NCBI RefSeq assembly: GCF_004803475.1
Contig: NZ_SRKY01000005.1
Location: 124,001 to 188,000 of the forward strand
DNA: 64,000 nt
Direction of reading: 5' to 3'
From: Aliishimia ponticola
GTDB lineage: Bacteria > Pseudomonadota > Alphaproteobacteria > Rhodobacterales > Rhodobacteraceae
Position numbers and translations under genes: made by a program. Below, in pieces: positions 17,665-26,831 of the stretch (the stretch's first letter is position 1; every line of letters starts with the position of its first letter). The notes beneath the pieces were generated by a model. That model was not told the DNA's origin, did no database searches, and worked only from the letters and a program-made list of their open reading frames with translations.

Positions 17665-18133
17665 CAAGCGTGGGCGTGGGAAAGGGGCGCGTGGACGCCA
17701 GAGCGGGCGGACTAAAGGCGGTATGAACACCAAGCTGCGCGCCATCTGAGACAGCTAGGGCCGCCCTTTGAACCTGTTCGTGACTGCGGGACAATGGGAT
17801 ACGTGCGTGTATCCCGGAGCGAAGACAACGCAAGAAGCCCGTCAAGTAACCCCCTTGTGGCATTGCTGTGCAACGCACTGCCGGGCAAGGGGCAAGCGCC
17901 GATGCAGACGCCGCAATCGTATCAAGATCATTTGGCGGTGTGTGGCAGCCAGTTACGACCGCTGCCCGAAGGTCTTCCTTTCGGCCAGCGCCCTCACGGC
18001 CATCGTGATCTGCTGGCTTTAAATCTCAATGATTTGCGACCTTGGATTTAACCTTCCAAAACCCCAAACGGGCGTGTGCCGCGTCATCAGCATGGATTTA
18101 GTTGAACAACTGTCCAAGTAGCTGCCTGGGAAT
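17665..18133. other. Intergenic stretch with a possible resolvase fragment
   Basis: No convincing gene is seen in these 469 bases. A frame from 17794 to 18051 begins MGYVRVSRSEDN, the look of the first strand of a serine recombinase, but then shows no further resolvase features. If real, it is a frame-shifted remnant. The last 130 bases are AT-rich and probably contain the promoter of the TetR-type gene. Confidence 0.3.
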
Positions 18134-18853
18134 TTGACGATTGTATCACGCCCCGTGGTGCGGAATAACAAATGCAGGCCTCAAGGCCATGGGTTTAGAC
18201 GGAACACCACATTGGCGACACCGCTCAAAATCAAGGACGGCGCCCCATCGCGGCCGCGCAAGTCTTCTGAAAAGCGCGAGGCAAAGCGCAGGGCCCTGGC
18301 GGAAAGCGCCATCGAGACGCTTTGTGCCAAGGGGTATGCCAACACCAGCCTGCGCGACATTGCAGAAGCCTCCGGGCACCCTTTGGCGACGTTGCACTAT
18401 TATTTTGGCAGTAAGTTCGACCTGATCGAATACTGTATAAGACAGCACAAATCGGAGTTTTTCGAACAAATGCGCGGGGCAGCTCTTACGCCCGGCGCGC
18501 TGCCTGACGTGATCGAAGCGTTCGGCCGTGGGCTGGCCCTCGCGGTTGCCCATGATGCCCCTCGCCATAGGCTTTGGTTCGATATCCGAAACCAATCCGT
18601 GTTTGATAACGCGCTGCGCCCGATCATCGAGGATATCGAAAAAGAGAACCTGGCGATTGCCAGTGTGATCGAACAGCGCTTCTTCAAAGATACTGACGAT
18701 GATGCAAAGCAGCGGGTTATCATCGTCTATTCTGCTATCGATGGTCTTTTTAGTCAGATCACCCAGAACCCCGATAAGACGCCACCGCTTGCGGAAACCG
18801 AGGCGATGTTCCGGGTGCTGTTGGAGCGGTTATTGGTTGCTGGCACAGGCTGA
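18134..18853 (+). CDS. TetR-family transcriptional regulator
   Basis: A helix-turn-helix protein of up to 239 residues. The DNA-binding domain runs from about residue 47 (REAKRRALAESAIETLCAKGY) through SLRDIAEASGHPLATLHYYFGSK, the standard TetR pattern. The C-terminal ligand domain is all helical. No clean ATG exists before the domain; candidates are TTG 18134, GTG 18155/18158 and TTG 18212, so the start is uncertain. It sits 103 bases before the molybdopterin oxidoreductase on the same strand and probably controls it. Confidence 0.75.
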   Translation: MTIVSRPVVRNNKCRPQGHGFRRNTTLATPLKIKDGAPSRPRKSSEKREAKRRALAESAIETLCAKGYANTSLRDIAEASGHPLATLHYYFGSKFDLIEYCIRQHKSEFFEQMRGAALTPGALPDVIEAFGRGLALAVAHDAPRHRLWFDIRNQSVFDNALRPIIEDIEKENLAIASVIEQRFFKDTDDDAKQRVIIVYSAIDGLFSQITQNPDKTPPLAETEAMFRVLLERLLVAGTG

Positions 18854-18956
18854 ATCTCGACCAAAAAACAAAAATCTGGTCAGGTGTCCAAATTATTGCT
18901 AGCGTTCAACCCCAAGTGACGCAGTTGCAACTGCGCGCACCATTGGGAGGAACGAA

Positions 18957-21239
18957 ATGCCAGCACCTATTCCGCTGAGTGAAGACGAAAACGGCCACAT
19001 CAAAGCGGTGCCACATCAGCAACGTGAGGGCGTCGTCACGAAACGCACGCTATGTCAGACCTGCGATCAACAGTGCGCGGTCGTGACGGAGTCAATCGAC
19101 GGGCAGGTTGTGCGTGTACGGTCGTCCGACAATCCGTTGTTCCGTGACCACATCTGCATGAAGGCGATCGCCTCGCCGCAGACGTTTTCTCACCCGGATC
19201 GTATTCTTTATCCCCTTAAACGGGTGGGCGAGCGCGGTTCGGGCAAGTGGGAACGGGTGAGTTGGGAAGAGGCGATGTCCGATATCGGCACGCGCCTTAA
19301 CGCCATCATCGAGACTTACGGACCCGAAGCCTGGGCCGTCTCAACCAGCCAGTGGAACACCGCGACGGACCATGGGCTTGGGCGGCGCATCATGAACCAT
19401 GTCGGCACACCCAACTGGACTTCGGGCGTGGCCTATTGCGCGGGCAACACCGCAGCAATCAACCGAATGACCTATGGCTGGTTCCCGCTGGGCGATTTCA
19501 ACAACACCAAGTGCATCCTGCTGATGGGCCATAGCCCCAACCGTCACAGCTGGACGATGATCTATCAGATGCTGCGTTTCGCGATACAGCGCGGTGCGAA
19601 GGTGATCGTGATGGATCCCCGCAAAAGCCATTGGGCGGAAATGGCCGACATTTGGCTGCCGCTGAAGGCGGGCAGTGACACGGCGATGATGTTTGGGTTC
19701 CTGAAGGTGATCATCGATGAAGGGCTCTACGACAAGGCATTCGTCAAAAATTGGACCATTGGCTTTGATGATCTCAAGAAGCGTGTGGATGAATACCCGC
19801 TGGACCGCGTCGCCAGGCTGACCGGATGTGATCCTGAGATGATTGCCAAAGCGGCGCGCATGTATGCCACCGAAGGACCTTCGGTGATTCCGTGGACGCC
19901 GATCACCGACATGCAGCGCAATTCGACCTCGGGCATTCGACTGCAAAGTATCCTGCGGGCCATCTGCGGTCACATCGATGTGCGTGGCGGTGAAATCTTC
20001 AACGGCCCGATCACCGACTTCGTGATCGAGGCTGATATTGAGATGCATGAGGTCCTGCCCCATGCGCAAAAGATGAAACAGTTGGGCGCTGACACGCATC
20101 CGGCCTTTACCTACCGTGGGCAGGCTGCGTTTACCGAACCGCTTAAACGCATCTGGGGGCGCGCATACGTAAACCAGAACACCGGCTGCTACATGGCCAA
20201 TCCGACAGAGATGTTCAGAGCCATGTGTGGCGATGGTCCCTACCCGGTCAAGGCGTTCTTTGCCTTGGGCAACAACACGATCCTCAGTTATGCCAACGGC
20301 CAGCGCATCATTGACGGCATGATGAACCAGGAGCTGGTCGTTGTGCAGGAACATGCCATGACGCCGACCGCGCAGCTGGCGGACTATGTGCTGCCCGGCG
20401 ACAGCTGGCACGAACGCCCCTGGTTGTCTGATGCGTTCAGCTGGGGTGGCTTTCTGCGCGGATCAGAGCAAAGCCAAGAACCCATGGGCGAGGCCAAGAG
20501 CACTTGGGAGTTCTGGAAGCTGGTCGCCAATGCCATCGGTCGGCCCGAACTTGTGCCTTGGGACAACATCTATGACTTCTATGATGACCGCCTCAAGGGC
20601 ATGGGCATGACGTTCAAAGAGTTCGTGGCCAAGACGGATGTCTATTTTGAACCCGCACAGTTCCGCAAATATGAGGCCAAGGGATTTGCCACGCCATCCG
20701 GCAAGGTTGAGCTGCGGTCTTCCGTGCTCGAAGACCTTGGGTTCGACGGTCTGCCCTATTTCCGCGAAGATCCCGAACTGACTGAGGAATATCCGCTCAA
20801 GATGTTCACCGGCGTGCGCGAAGATCCGTATTTCCAGACCGCCGGGCGGCAGGTTCCCGATATGCGCAAGCGCTGCCCGGAGCCGCGGATTTTCGTCAAT
20901 CAGAAGACCGCTGACGAATGGGACGTTCAGGCCGATGAATGGGTTGAACTGGCCAATGAACTGGCGACGCTAAGAATGCAGGTAGAAATCAATCCGAGCA
21001 TGCCGGACGATCTGGTGCGGGTGCCCCATGGTTGGTGGAAGCCGGAGATGGAGATTGGTCACGGAAAACTCTCTGGTGCGATGCTGCACGCCGATTCGCT
21101 CATGTGCCGGGATGATCCGGAGTATATGGACATCGAACAGGGCATTCCGCATCTCAAGGGTATCCCCTGCCGGATCAACAAGATCACGACCGATGCGACC
21201 AAGAAGGAGGGTCAAGCTGATGTTGCCGAGGTTCATTGA
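18957..21239 (+). CDS. Molybdopterin-dependent oxidoreductase
   Basis: A 760-residue member of the DMSO-reductase superfamily. The N-terminus binds a [4Fe-4S] cluster (C33, C36, C40, C67: CxxCxxxC, then 26 residues and C). A cysteine at 161, in VAYCAGNTAA, is at the usual position of the Mo/W ligand. Cofactor-binding segments include MGHSPNRHS, VMDPRKS and the C-terminal dinucleotide-binding domain (TGVREDPYFQTAGRQ). There is no Tat signal, so it acts in the cytoplasm. GGGAGG precedes ATG 18957. The substrate cannot be named; no Fe-S or membrane subunit follows, only a small protein. Confidence 0.85.
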   Translation: MPAPIPLSEDENGHIKAVPHQQREGVVTKRTLCQTCDQQCAVVTESIDGQVVRVRSSDNPLFRDHICMKAIASPQTFSHPDRILYPLKRVGERGSGKWERVSWEEAMSDIGTRLNAIIETYGPEAWAVSTSQWNTATDHGLGRRIMNHVGTPNWTSGVAYCAGNTAAINRMTYGWFPLGDFNNTKCILLMGHSPNRHSWTMIYQMLRFAIQRGAKVIVMDPRKSHWAEMADIWLPLKAGSDTAMMFGFLKVIIDEGLYDKAFVKNWTIGFDDLKKRVDEYPLDRVARLTGCDPEMIAKAARMYATEGPSVIPWTPITDMQRNSTSGIRLQSILRAICGHIDVRGGEIFNGPITDFVIEADIEMHEVLPHAQKMKQLGADTHPAFTYRGQAAFTEPLKRIWGRAYVNQNTGCYMANPTEMFRAMCGDGPYPVKAFFALGNNTILSYANGQRIIDGMMNQELVVVQEHAMTPTAQLADYVLPGDSWHERPWLSDAFSWGGFLRGSEQSQEPMGEAKSTWEFWKLVANAIGRPELVPWDNIYDFYDDRLKGMGMTFKEFVAKTDVYFEPAQFRKYEAKGFATPSGKVELRSSVLEDLGFDGLPYFREDPELTEEYPLKMFTGVREDPYFQTAGRQVPDMRKRCPEPRIFVNQKTADEWDVQADEWVELANELATLRMQVEINPSMPDDLVRVPHGWWKPEMEIGHGKLSGAMLHADSLMCRDDPEYMDIEQGIPHLKGIPCRINKITTDATKKEGQADVAEVH

Positions 21240-21453
21240 CGACTTTCTGGGCAAGCAGATGATCCGCATGGCGACGGCCGCGGCGCGAAATGAGACCATG
21301 ATGGACCGTTTCTATCGCGGTCTGTTCGCTAGGTTGCTGCAACCGCCCAAGGAGAACGACTATATGACCGACGACATTATTCGGGAAGATCTGGGCTATG
21401 ACGTCGAAGAGTTGCGGCAATATCAAAACAGCCGTCCGTCGCGTTTCGGGTAA
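21220..21453 (+). CDS. Small partner protein of the molybdopterin enzyme (77 aa)
   Basis: ATG 21220 lies inside the end of the oxidoreductase gene (20-base overlap) and follows a strong AAGGAGG at 21204-21210, so it is real and translationally coupled. The 77 residues form a basic amphipathic N-terminal half (FIDDFLGKQMIRMATAAARN) and an acidic stretch (YMTDDIIREDLGYDVEEL). There are no cysteines. It could be a chaperone, assembly factor or small subunit for the upstream enzyme. I do not recognise the family. Confidence 0.65.
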   Translation: MLPRFIDDFLGKQMIRMATAAARNETMMDRFYRGLFARLLQPPKENDYMTDDIIREDLGYDVEELRQYQNSRPSRFG

Positions 21454-21935
21454 GGCGCTGGGCTTTCATATAAGCGGTTTTGCCGCCGACGCGGTAAATC
21501 GAATAGGTCCTGATCCGACTGCACCGGACATTCAATCATAACGAAGACTGGGAGGAGATGGACTATCCGGTCCGCCTCCTCTCGCGACCCTGCAACTTGT
21601 ACGGTTCGCGCAAATGGCTCGCTTACCCCTCAACGCGGGAATGCGCCTACCGGCGCAGCCAGCGCCGCGCAGATCGGATACGGGCGCGGCTTGGCTGGCA
21701 AGACGGGCTTGCGCAGCAGAACTACGATTAACTCAAGCGAATGCCGACAGGCTGACGGCGGAATTAGAGCACTGGGAGTACCGGTCTAGCGCGGAATTCT
21801 GCCAATTCGTCGAAAGCAGGTTCGGATGGCTGGACGCTTGACGCGTCACGGCGCGTCCTAGCGTGGTTTTTGCGGCAGGTACGCCAAAATCCCAGCCAAG
21901 AAAGCTTTGTAAATACAATTTCTTATGGGGGATAA
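21454..21935. other. Intergenic stretch
   Basis: These 482 bases separate the molybdopterin operon from tRNA-Leu. A hairpin near the left end may be a terminator. A 75-codon frame at 21614-21841 has a helical C-terminal half but no ribosome-binding site, and I do not accept it as a gene. The stretch near 21905-21935 is AT-rich. Confidence 0.35.
21552..21581 (+). terminator. Candidate terminator of the molybdopterin operon
   Basis: GAGGAG (21552-21557) and GGAC (21560-21563) pair with GTCC (21570-21573) and CTCCTC (21576-21581), giving a stem with one 2x2 internal loop. There is no T run, so intrinsic activity is doubtful. Confidence 0.3.
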
Positions 21936-22022
21936 TGGTGCCCAGGAGAGGACTCGAACCTCCACGTCCATACGGACACTAGCACCTGAAGCTAGCGCGT
22001 CTACCAATTCCGCCACCTGGGC
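21936..22022 (-). tRNA. tRNA-Leu (anticodon CAG)
   Basis: The reverse complement folds as a class II tRNA: acceptor GCCCAGG pairs with CCTGGGC, then discriminator A and an encoded CCA. The anticodon loop reads TTCAGGT within a CTAG-C stem, giving CAG. A long variable arm and the T-loop GGTTCGAGTCC follow. The length is 87 bases including CCA. It decodes CUG leucine codons, the dominant leucine codon in this GC-rich genome. Confidence 0.95.
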
Positions 22023-22150
22023 AGGTGTCGTGAGGCGTGCATTTAGACGGGCGCGGCGGGGGTGTCAAACGGAATCTGCGCGGATTTGGCGACTTGTTTG
22101 AGATGGCCGCCAAGGCTACACCCGAACCATCCGAGACGAAGGAGTCGCGC

Positions 22151-23131
22151 ATGTCCAAGCTGGTCACTATTTTCGGGGGTTCGGGGTTCGTCGGGCGATA
22201 TATCGCGCGGCGTATGGCGAAGGAAGGCTGGCGCGTGCGGGTTGCCGTGCGGCGGCCGAACGAGGCGATGTTCGTGCGGCCTTATGGCGCTGTCGGGCAG
22301 GTGGAACCTGTTTTCTGCAACATTCGGGACGATGCCTCTGTCGAGGCCGTGCTGATGGGCGCCGATGCCGTGGTCAATTGCGTCGGGATTCTTGCCCCCA
22401 GCGGAGCGAATTCCTTCGACGCCATTCAGGCAGAAGGGGCCGGGCGGATCGCGCGGCTGGCCAAGGCTCATGGCGTGGCGCGGATGGTACAGCTTTCCGC
22501 GATTGGGGCCGATGCGGACAGTGACAGCGATTACGCGCGCAGCAAGGCCGAGGGCGAGGCAAATGTGTTGGCGCATATGCCGGACGCGATGATTCTGCGC
22601 CCCTCCATCATCTTTGGCCCCGAAGACCAGTTCTTTAACCGCTTTGCCGGGATGACCCGGATGGGTCCGGTTCTGCCCGTGGTGGGCGCCAATAAACGGT
22701 TCCAGCCGATCTATGTGGATGATGTCGCACAGGCGGCGGTTCTGGGTGTCACAGGTGCGGCGCCCGGTGGTGTCTACGAATTGGGTGGGCCGGAGGTCGC
22801 GACCTTCCGCGAATTGATGGAAGACATGCTCCATGTCATTCGCCGCCGCCGCTTGATCCTGAACATGCCGTTCCCGGTGGCGCGCGTTGTTGCGTTCCTG
22901 TCGGATATGGTCAGTGCAATCAGCCTTGGGCTCATTCCTGCGCAGATCACGCGCGATCAGGTTAAGAACCTTGCCATGGATAACGTGGTGTCGGGTGATG
23001 CGCGCACGCTGCAGGATCTGGGGATCACGCCCGTTGCGATGGAAGCGGTTCTGCCGGAATATCTGTGGCCCTATCGGCCGTCCGGCCAATACGCAGACAT
23101 CAAGGAAAGCGCGAAGAACCTGCGCGCTTAA
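22151..23131 (+). CDS. Complex I NDUFA9-subunit-like NAD(P)-binding protein
   Basis: A 326-residue atypical short-chain dehydrogenase. The Rossmann motif FGGSGFVGRYIARR sits at residues 8-21, with SAIGAD and a Y...K-like DYARSK segment in the active-site region. The family matches the NDUFA9 subunit of mitochondrial complex I and its alphaproteobacterial relatives. AAGGAG precedes ATG 22151. Its stop overlaps the uppP stop by four bases, tail to tail, an arrangement I associate with Rhodobacterales. The exact role in the bacterium (complex I stability or quinone-related) is inferred. Confidence 0.8.
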   Translation: MSKLVTIFGGSGFVGRYIARRMAKEGWRVRVAVRRPNEAMFVRPYGAVGQVEPVFCNIRDDASVEAVLMGADAVVNCVGILAPSGANSFDAIQAEGAGRIARLAKAHGVARMVQLSAIGADADSDSDYARSKAEGEANVLAHMPDAMILRPSIIFGPEDQFFNRFAGMTRMGPVLPVVGANKRFQPIYVDDVAQAAVLGVTGAAPGGVYELGGPEVATFRELMEDMLHVIRRRRLILNMPFPVARVVAFLSDMVSAISLGLIPAQITRDQVKNLAMDNVVSGDARTLQDLGITPVAMEAVLPEYLWPYRPSGQYADIKESAKNLRA

Positions 23132-23931
23132 CTGTAGGCGATTGCCAGCAGCACGATGCCAAGGATGACGCGGTAGATCACGTATGGCGTGAAGCTGACA
23201 GAGCGCAGCAAGCGCATCATCAGGACCAGCGCCAATAGCGCGGCGGCAAACGCAAAGGCCGCCCCGATCGAAGCGTCGCGCAGCACGGTGCTATCTGCCT
23301 CCGCGATGGCGTCGCCTGCCAGCAATGCGCCCGAGGCAAGGATCGTCGGGATGGACATCAGCATCGCCAGCCGGGCGGCGCTTTCCCGATCATAGCCCAG
23401 TTTGCGGCCCGCCGTGATGGTGATTCCGGATCGCGATGTGCCGGGGATCAGGGCCAGTGCCTGCGCAAGCCCCATGTAGATCGCGTGTTTCAGTGTCCAT
23501 TCGCCTGCGGTGCGGTCCGTCGCGCCGGTCATGTCCGCCCAGTACAATACCAGTCCGAAACCCAGCATCGTCCAGCCGATCACGGTGATGGATCGCATCG
23601 CGTCGGCCCAGCCCGTGACATGCAGGATCAGACCGGCAATGATCACCGGGATCGTTGCCCATAGCAGATGCCATGCCAGCCGGGCGCCATCGGTATCGAC
23701 ACGGCCTTGCATCAGGCGCAGGGTGCCCGCGAGGGCAATTTTGACGTCCTGCCAGAAATAGGCGATGACGGCGGCGAGTGTTCCAACATGCACCGCGACA
23801 TCCATGGCCAGCCCCTGATCGTCGAGGCTGGTCAGCCCGGGCAGCAAGATCAGATGGCCCGAGGACGACACCGGGAGAAACTCGGTCAGGCCCTGAATGA
23901 CGGCAAGGATGAAGAGGTGTAACAGCGACAT
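23128..23931 (-). CDS. uppP: Undecaprenyl-diphosphatase
   Basis: A 267-residue integral membrane protein with about eight spans. Family motifs are GLTEFLPVSSSGHLIL (residues 14-29) and PGTSRSGITI, the catalytic/phosphate segment. It dephosphorylates undecaprenyl diphosphate to recycle the lipid carrier for peptidoglycan and other envelope polymers, and gives bacitracin tolerance. Length and motifs are typical. It is convergent with the NDUFA9-like gene. Confidence 0.95.
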   Translation of the reverse strand: MSLLHLFILAVIQGLTEFLPVSSSGHLILLPGLTSLDDQGLAMDVAVHVGTLAAVIAYFWQDVKIALAGTLRLMQGRVDTDGARLAWHLLWATIPVIIAGLILHVTGWADAMRSITVIGWTMLGFGLVLYWADMTGATDRTAGEWTLKHAIYMGLAQALALIPGTSRSGITITAGRKLGYDRESAARLAMLMSIPTILASGALLAGDAIAEADSTVLRDASIGAAFAFAAALLALVLMMRLLRSVSFTPYVIYRVILGIVLLAIAYS

Positions 23932-24137
23932 GAGTAACCTGCGATTCCGGAACGCTGACGTGGTATCCTAGCTGCGAATAAGATGGAATCGGCCATTTAG
24001 GTACGTATCGGACCTAAAATTAAGGCAGTTTCGCGCATTCAGGGCATCCTCGCTGAATATTAATAGTATTTAGGTCAGTCTTTCTGACTTTTATTGGGTA
24101 ACGACTTGTTGTAGCAGGGCGGTCTCAAACTGGAGAG

Positions 24138-25583
24138 ATGGGAATGGCTGAGAATCCAATGCTGAAGTTTGTGTCGGTTGGGCGCGACATGCCTCAGAAA
24201 CGTGAGGCGTCTGAACGGCGGGAAGATTTCCGCGAGATTTATGCCGAGTATGCCGATGCGAAGGCGAAGGAGCAGGCCTCTCGCTGTTCGCAATGCGGTG
24301 TGCCGTATTGCCAATCCCATTGCCCGCTGCACAACAATATCCCCGATTGGTTGAAGCTGACGGCGGAAGGCCGCCTGCGCGAAGCCTATGAGGTGTCGCA
24401 GGCGACGAACACGTTCCCCGAAATCTGTGGCCGGATTTGCCCGCAGGATCGCCTGTGCGAAGGCAATTGCGTGATCGAACAGTCGGGCCACGGCACTGTC
24501 ACCATCGGGTCGGTCGAGAAATACATCACTGATACCGCCTGGGAAGAAGGTTGGGTCGTGCCGCCGAAACCGGTTCGGGAACGCAAGGAAAGCGTTGGCA
24601 TTATCGGTGCCGGTCCGGGTGGGCTTGCGGCGGCGGATATGCTGCGCCGCGCCGGGGTGCAGGTGACGATTTATGATCGCTATGATCGCGCGGGCGGCCT
24701 GCTGACCTATGGCATCCCCGGCTTCAAGCTGGAAAAAGACGTGGTCATGCGCCGCAACAAGCAGCTGGAAGATGGCGGTGTGACGTTCAAGCTGAACCAC
24801 GAAGTCGGGCGCGACATCTCTTTCGAGCAGGTGCGCGAAGCGCATGACGCGGTGATCATCGCCACGGGTGTCTACAAAAGCCGGGATCTGACGCTGCCCA
24901 ATGCCACGTCGGGTGGGGTCGTCAAGGCGATCGATTTCCTGACGGTTTCCAATCGCAAAAGCTTTGGCGATGAGGTCGAAGCCTTTGAGGACGGTTCGCT
25001 CAATGCGGAAGGCAAACGGGTCGTGGTGATCGGCGGCGGCGATACGGCGATGGACTGCGTGCGCACGTCGATTCGTCAGGGCGCGTCCTCGGTCAAATGC
25101 CTGTATCGCCGTGACCGCGCGAATATGCCCGGCTCGCAGCGCGAGGTGCAGAATGCCGAGGAAGAAGGCGTGGTCTTTGAATGGCTCAGCGCGCCCAAAG
25201 GCTTCACGGAAGAGGGCGGCAAGGTCACCGGCGTGATGGTGCAAAAGATGCGCCTTGGCGCGCCGGACGCAACCGGTCGTCAGGCCCCCGAAGTGATCGA
25301 GGGTGCCGACTATGTCGAAGGCGCCGATCTGGTCATCAAGGCGCTGGGCTTCGAACCCGAGGACCTGCCGACCCTCTGGGACCAGCCAGAGCTTGAAGTG
25401 ACCCGCTGGGGAACGATCAAGGCAGAGTTCACCACCGGTAAAACCGCGCTGGACGGCGTCTATGCCGTGGGTGACATCGTGCGCGGTGCGTCCCTTGTGG
25501 TCTGGGCCATTCGGGATGGGCGCGACTGTGCCGAAGCGATCCTGAAAGACCTGAGCGGCGCGTCCGCCATCGCGGCTGAATGA
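24138..25583 (+). CDS. gltD: Glutamate synthase small subunit
   Basis: A 481-residue NADPH-dependent flavoprotein. The N-terminal Fe-S cysteines lie in CSQCGVPYCQSHCPLHN and again in CGRICPQDRLCEGNC. An FAD motif (IGAGPGGLAAADML) and an NADPH motif (VIGGGDTAMDCVR) follow. It passes electrons from NADPH to the large subunit, which makes glutamate from 2-oxoglutarate and glutamine. The start is ATG 24138 or 24144; GGAGAG precedes the first. Two small genes separate it from gltB. Confidence 0.95.
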   Translation: MGMAENPMLKFVSVGRDMPQKREASERREDFREIYAEYADAKAKEQASRCSQCGVPYCQSHCPLHNNIPDWLKLTAEGRLREAYEVSQATNTFPEICGRICPQDRLCEGNCVIEQSGHGTVTIGSVEKYITDTAWEEGWVVPPKPVRERKESVGIIGAGPGGLAAADMLRRAGVQVTIYDRYDRAGGLLTYGIPGFKLEKDVVMRRNKQLEDGGVTFKLNHEVGRDISFEQVREAHDAVIIATGVYKSRDLTLPNATSGGVVKAIDFLTVSNRKSFGDEVEAFEDGSLNAEGKRVVVIGGGDTAMDCVRTSIRQGASSVKCLYRRDRANMPGSQREVQNAEEEGVVFEWLSAPKGFTEEGGKVTGVMVQKMRLGAPDATGRQAPEVIEGADYVEGADLVIKALGFEPEDLPTLWDQPELEVTRWGTIKAEFTTGKTALDGVYAVGDIVRGASLVVWAIRDGRDCAEAILKDLSGASAIAAE

Positions 25584-25634
25584 CATGCGCGCAGAAGCCG
25601 GGTGGAGCATAGCGACGCATTTGGGGGCAGTCTG

Positions 25635-26405
25635 ATGCGCATGGGCGTGAAGAAACAGCTGCGCCAATTGGCGTTCCGGCTGGCGTCCCGGCGGTTATTT
25701 CGTGACGCCGATGTGGACGTGTCGGCGATTGCCGGGCGTGGCACGGGTGCGATGGTGGTGTTCACCAGCTTTCATGGCAACGCGGCCAAGCGCGGGCTTC
25801 TGGAATTCGCGGGCAGCGCCTCTGCCAAAGGCGAACGCCACTGCATCTTTGTCACCGACCGGCGGCAAGGGTGGTTCCAGGCACCGGGTATCGCGGCGGC
25901 CTTGCTGCGGGTGATCCCGGACTACGTGCGCCAACACGGCATTACCCGCCTCATGACGCTGGGCGTGTCTATGGGCGGTTATGGCGCGCTTTCTTTTGCG
26001 CGCGATCTTGGTGCGGACAGTGTGCTGGCGCTTGCGCCGCAATACAGCCCGAAGCCGCAGGCGTTCCCGGCAGATATGCGCTGGATCGAAGCGCGGTCGC
26101 GGATCGCCGCCTTCACCCGTCCTGATCTGACGGATGCGATGGGCGCGGGCACGGCCTTTACCGTGTTGCACGGGCGGGCCAGCGAAGAAGACGCGCTGCA
26201 TGTGCGCGCTTTCCCGGAAGGGGCGCATATCGACCACTACCTTGCCGATGGCGCGCCCCATGACGTGATCGATCCCTTGCGCAATGCCGGGGCGCTTTAC
26301 CCGCTGATCGAGGCCGTCTGGCAGGGCAAATCGGACGAGATTCGCGCCTTGATGCAACGGATCAGCGCAGTGCCGCGCGCCCGCACCCTGGCGGGAGCGG
26401 TCTGA
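25635..26405 (+). CDS. Alpha/beta hydrolase, uncharacterised
   Basis: A 256-residue protein with the nucleophile elbow LGVSMGGYGALSFAR and a probable catalytic His in HIDHYLADGAPHD. The N-terminal part (VVFTSFHGNAAKRG) may form the oxyanion hole region. The start at ATG 25635 follows a GGGGGCAG-like site; an upstream ATG at 25602 has none. It sits between gltD and the GFA-type gene, with a one-base overlap to the latter. The natural substrate is unknown, though esterase or thioesterase activity is usual for the fold. Confidence 0.65.
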   Translation: MRMGVKKQLRQLAFRLASRRLFRDADVDVSAIAGRGTGAMVVFTSFHGNAAKRGLLEFAGSASAKGERHCIFVTDRRQGWFQAPGIAAALLRVIPDYVRQHGITRLMTLGVSMGGYGALSFARDLGADSVLALAPQYSPKPQAFPADMRWIEARSRIAAFTRPDLTDAMGAGTAFTVLHGRASEEDALHVRAFPEGAHIDHYLADGAPHDVIDPLRNAGALYPLIEAVWQGKSDEIRALMQRISAVPRARTLAGAV

Positions 26406-26821
26406 TGGCGCAGCACCTCAAAGGTCAATGTCTGTGCGGGGCCGTAACCGTGTCGGCGCGTGCCGAAGACGCCCCGCGTCTGCGCGTTTGTCATTGCGAC
26501 ATGTGCCAGCGTCATTGCAGCGGTGGGTTCTTTTCCATCGAAACGGAACAAGCCGGTCTGCGCATTGATGGGCCAGTCGGCGTCTACGAATCCTCAGATT
26601 GGGCAGAGCGCGGGTTCTGTTCCCTTTGCGGATCGACCTTGTACTACCGCACGCCTGCCGATGGTGTGCGTAACCTGTCGGCAGGGCTGTTCGACAACGC
26701 CGGAAACGGCGACCTGACAACCGAATTTTACAGCGACATGTGCCCGCAGGGCTATGCGCTGGCCGGACAGCACTCGCGTCTGTCCGCGACCGAGACAATC
26801 GCGCTTTTTGCGCCGAAGTAA
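26405..26821 (+). CDS. GFA-family (CENP-V/GFA) zinc protein
   Basis: A 138-residue protein with the family's zinc-binding cysteines: CLCGAV near residue 10, CHCDMCQRHC and CSLCGSTLYYR. The family includes glutathione-dependent formaldehyde-activating enzymes, but most members have unknown substrates. The start overlaps the stop of the hydrolase gene by one base, and the gene ends 10 bases before gltB. It is therefore likely on the glutamate synthase transcript. Confidence 0.85.
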   Translation: MAQHLKGQCLCGAVTVSARAEDAPRLRVCHCDMCQRHCSGGFFSIETEQAGLRIDGPVGVYESSDWAERGFCSLCGSTLYYRTPADGVRNLSAGLFDNAGNGDLTTEFYSDMCPQGYALAGQHSRLSATETIALFAPK

Positions 26822-26831
26822 GGAGAGACCA

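Noticed and set aside
21614-21841. 75-codon frame before tRNA-Leu
   Set aside because: No ribosome-binding site, irregular composition and no recognisable features.
24075-25667. Long reverse-strand frame of 530 codons opposite gltD
   Set aside because: It is the antisense shadow of a strongly conserved coding gene in GC-rich DNA and shows no family motifs.
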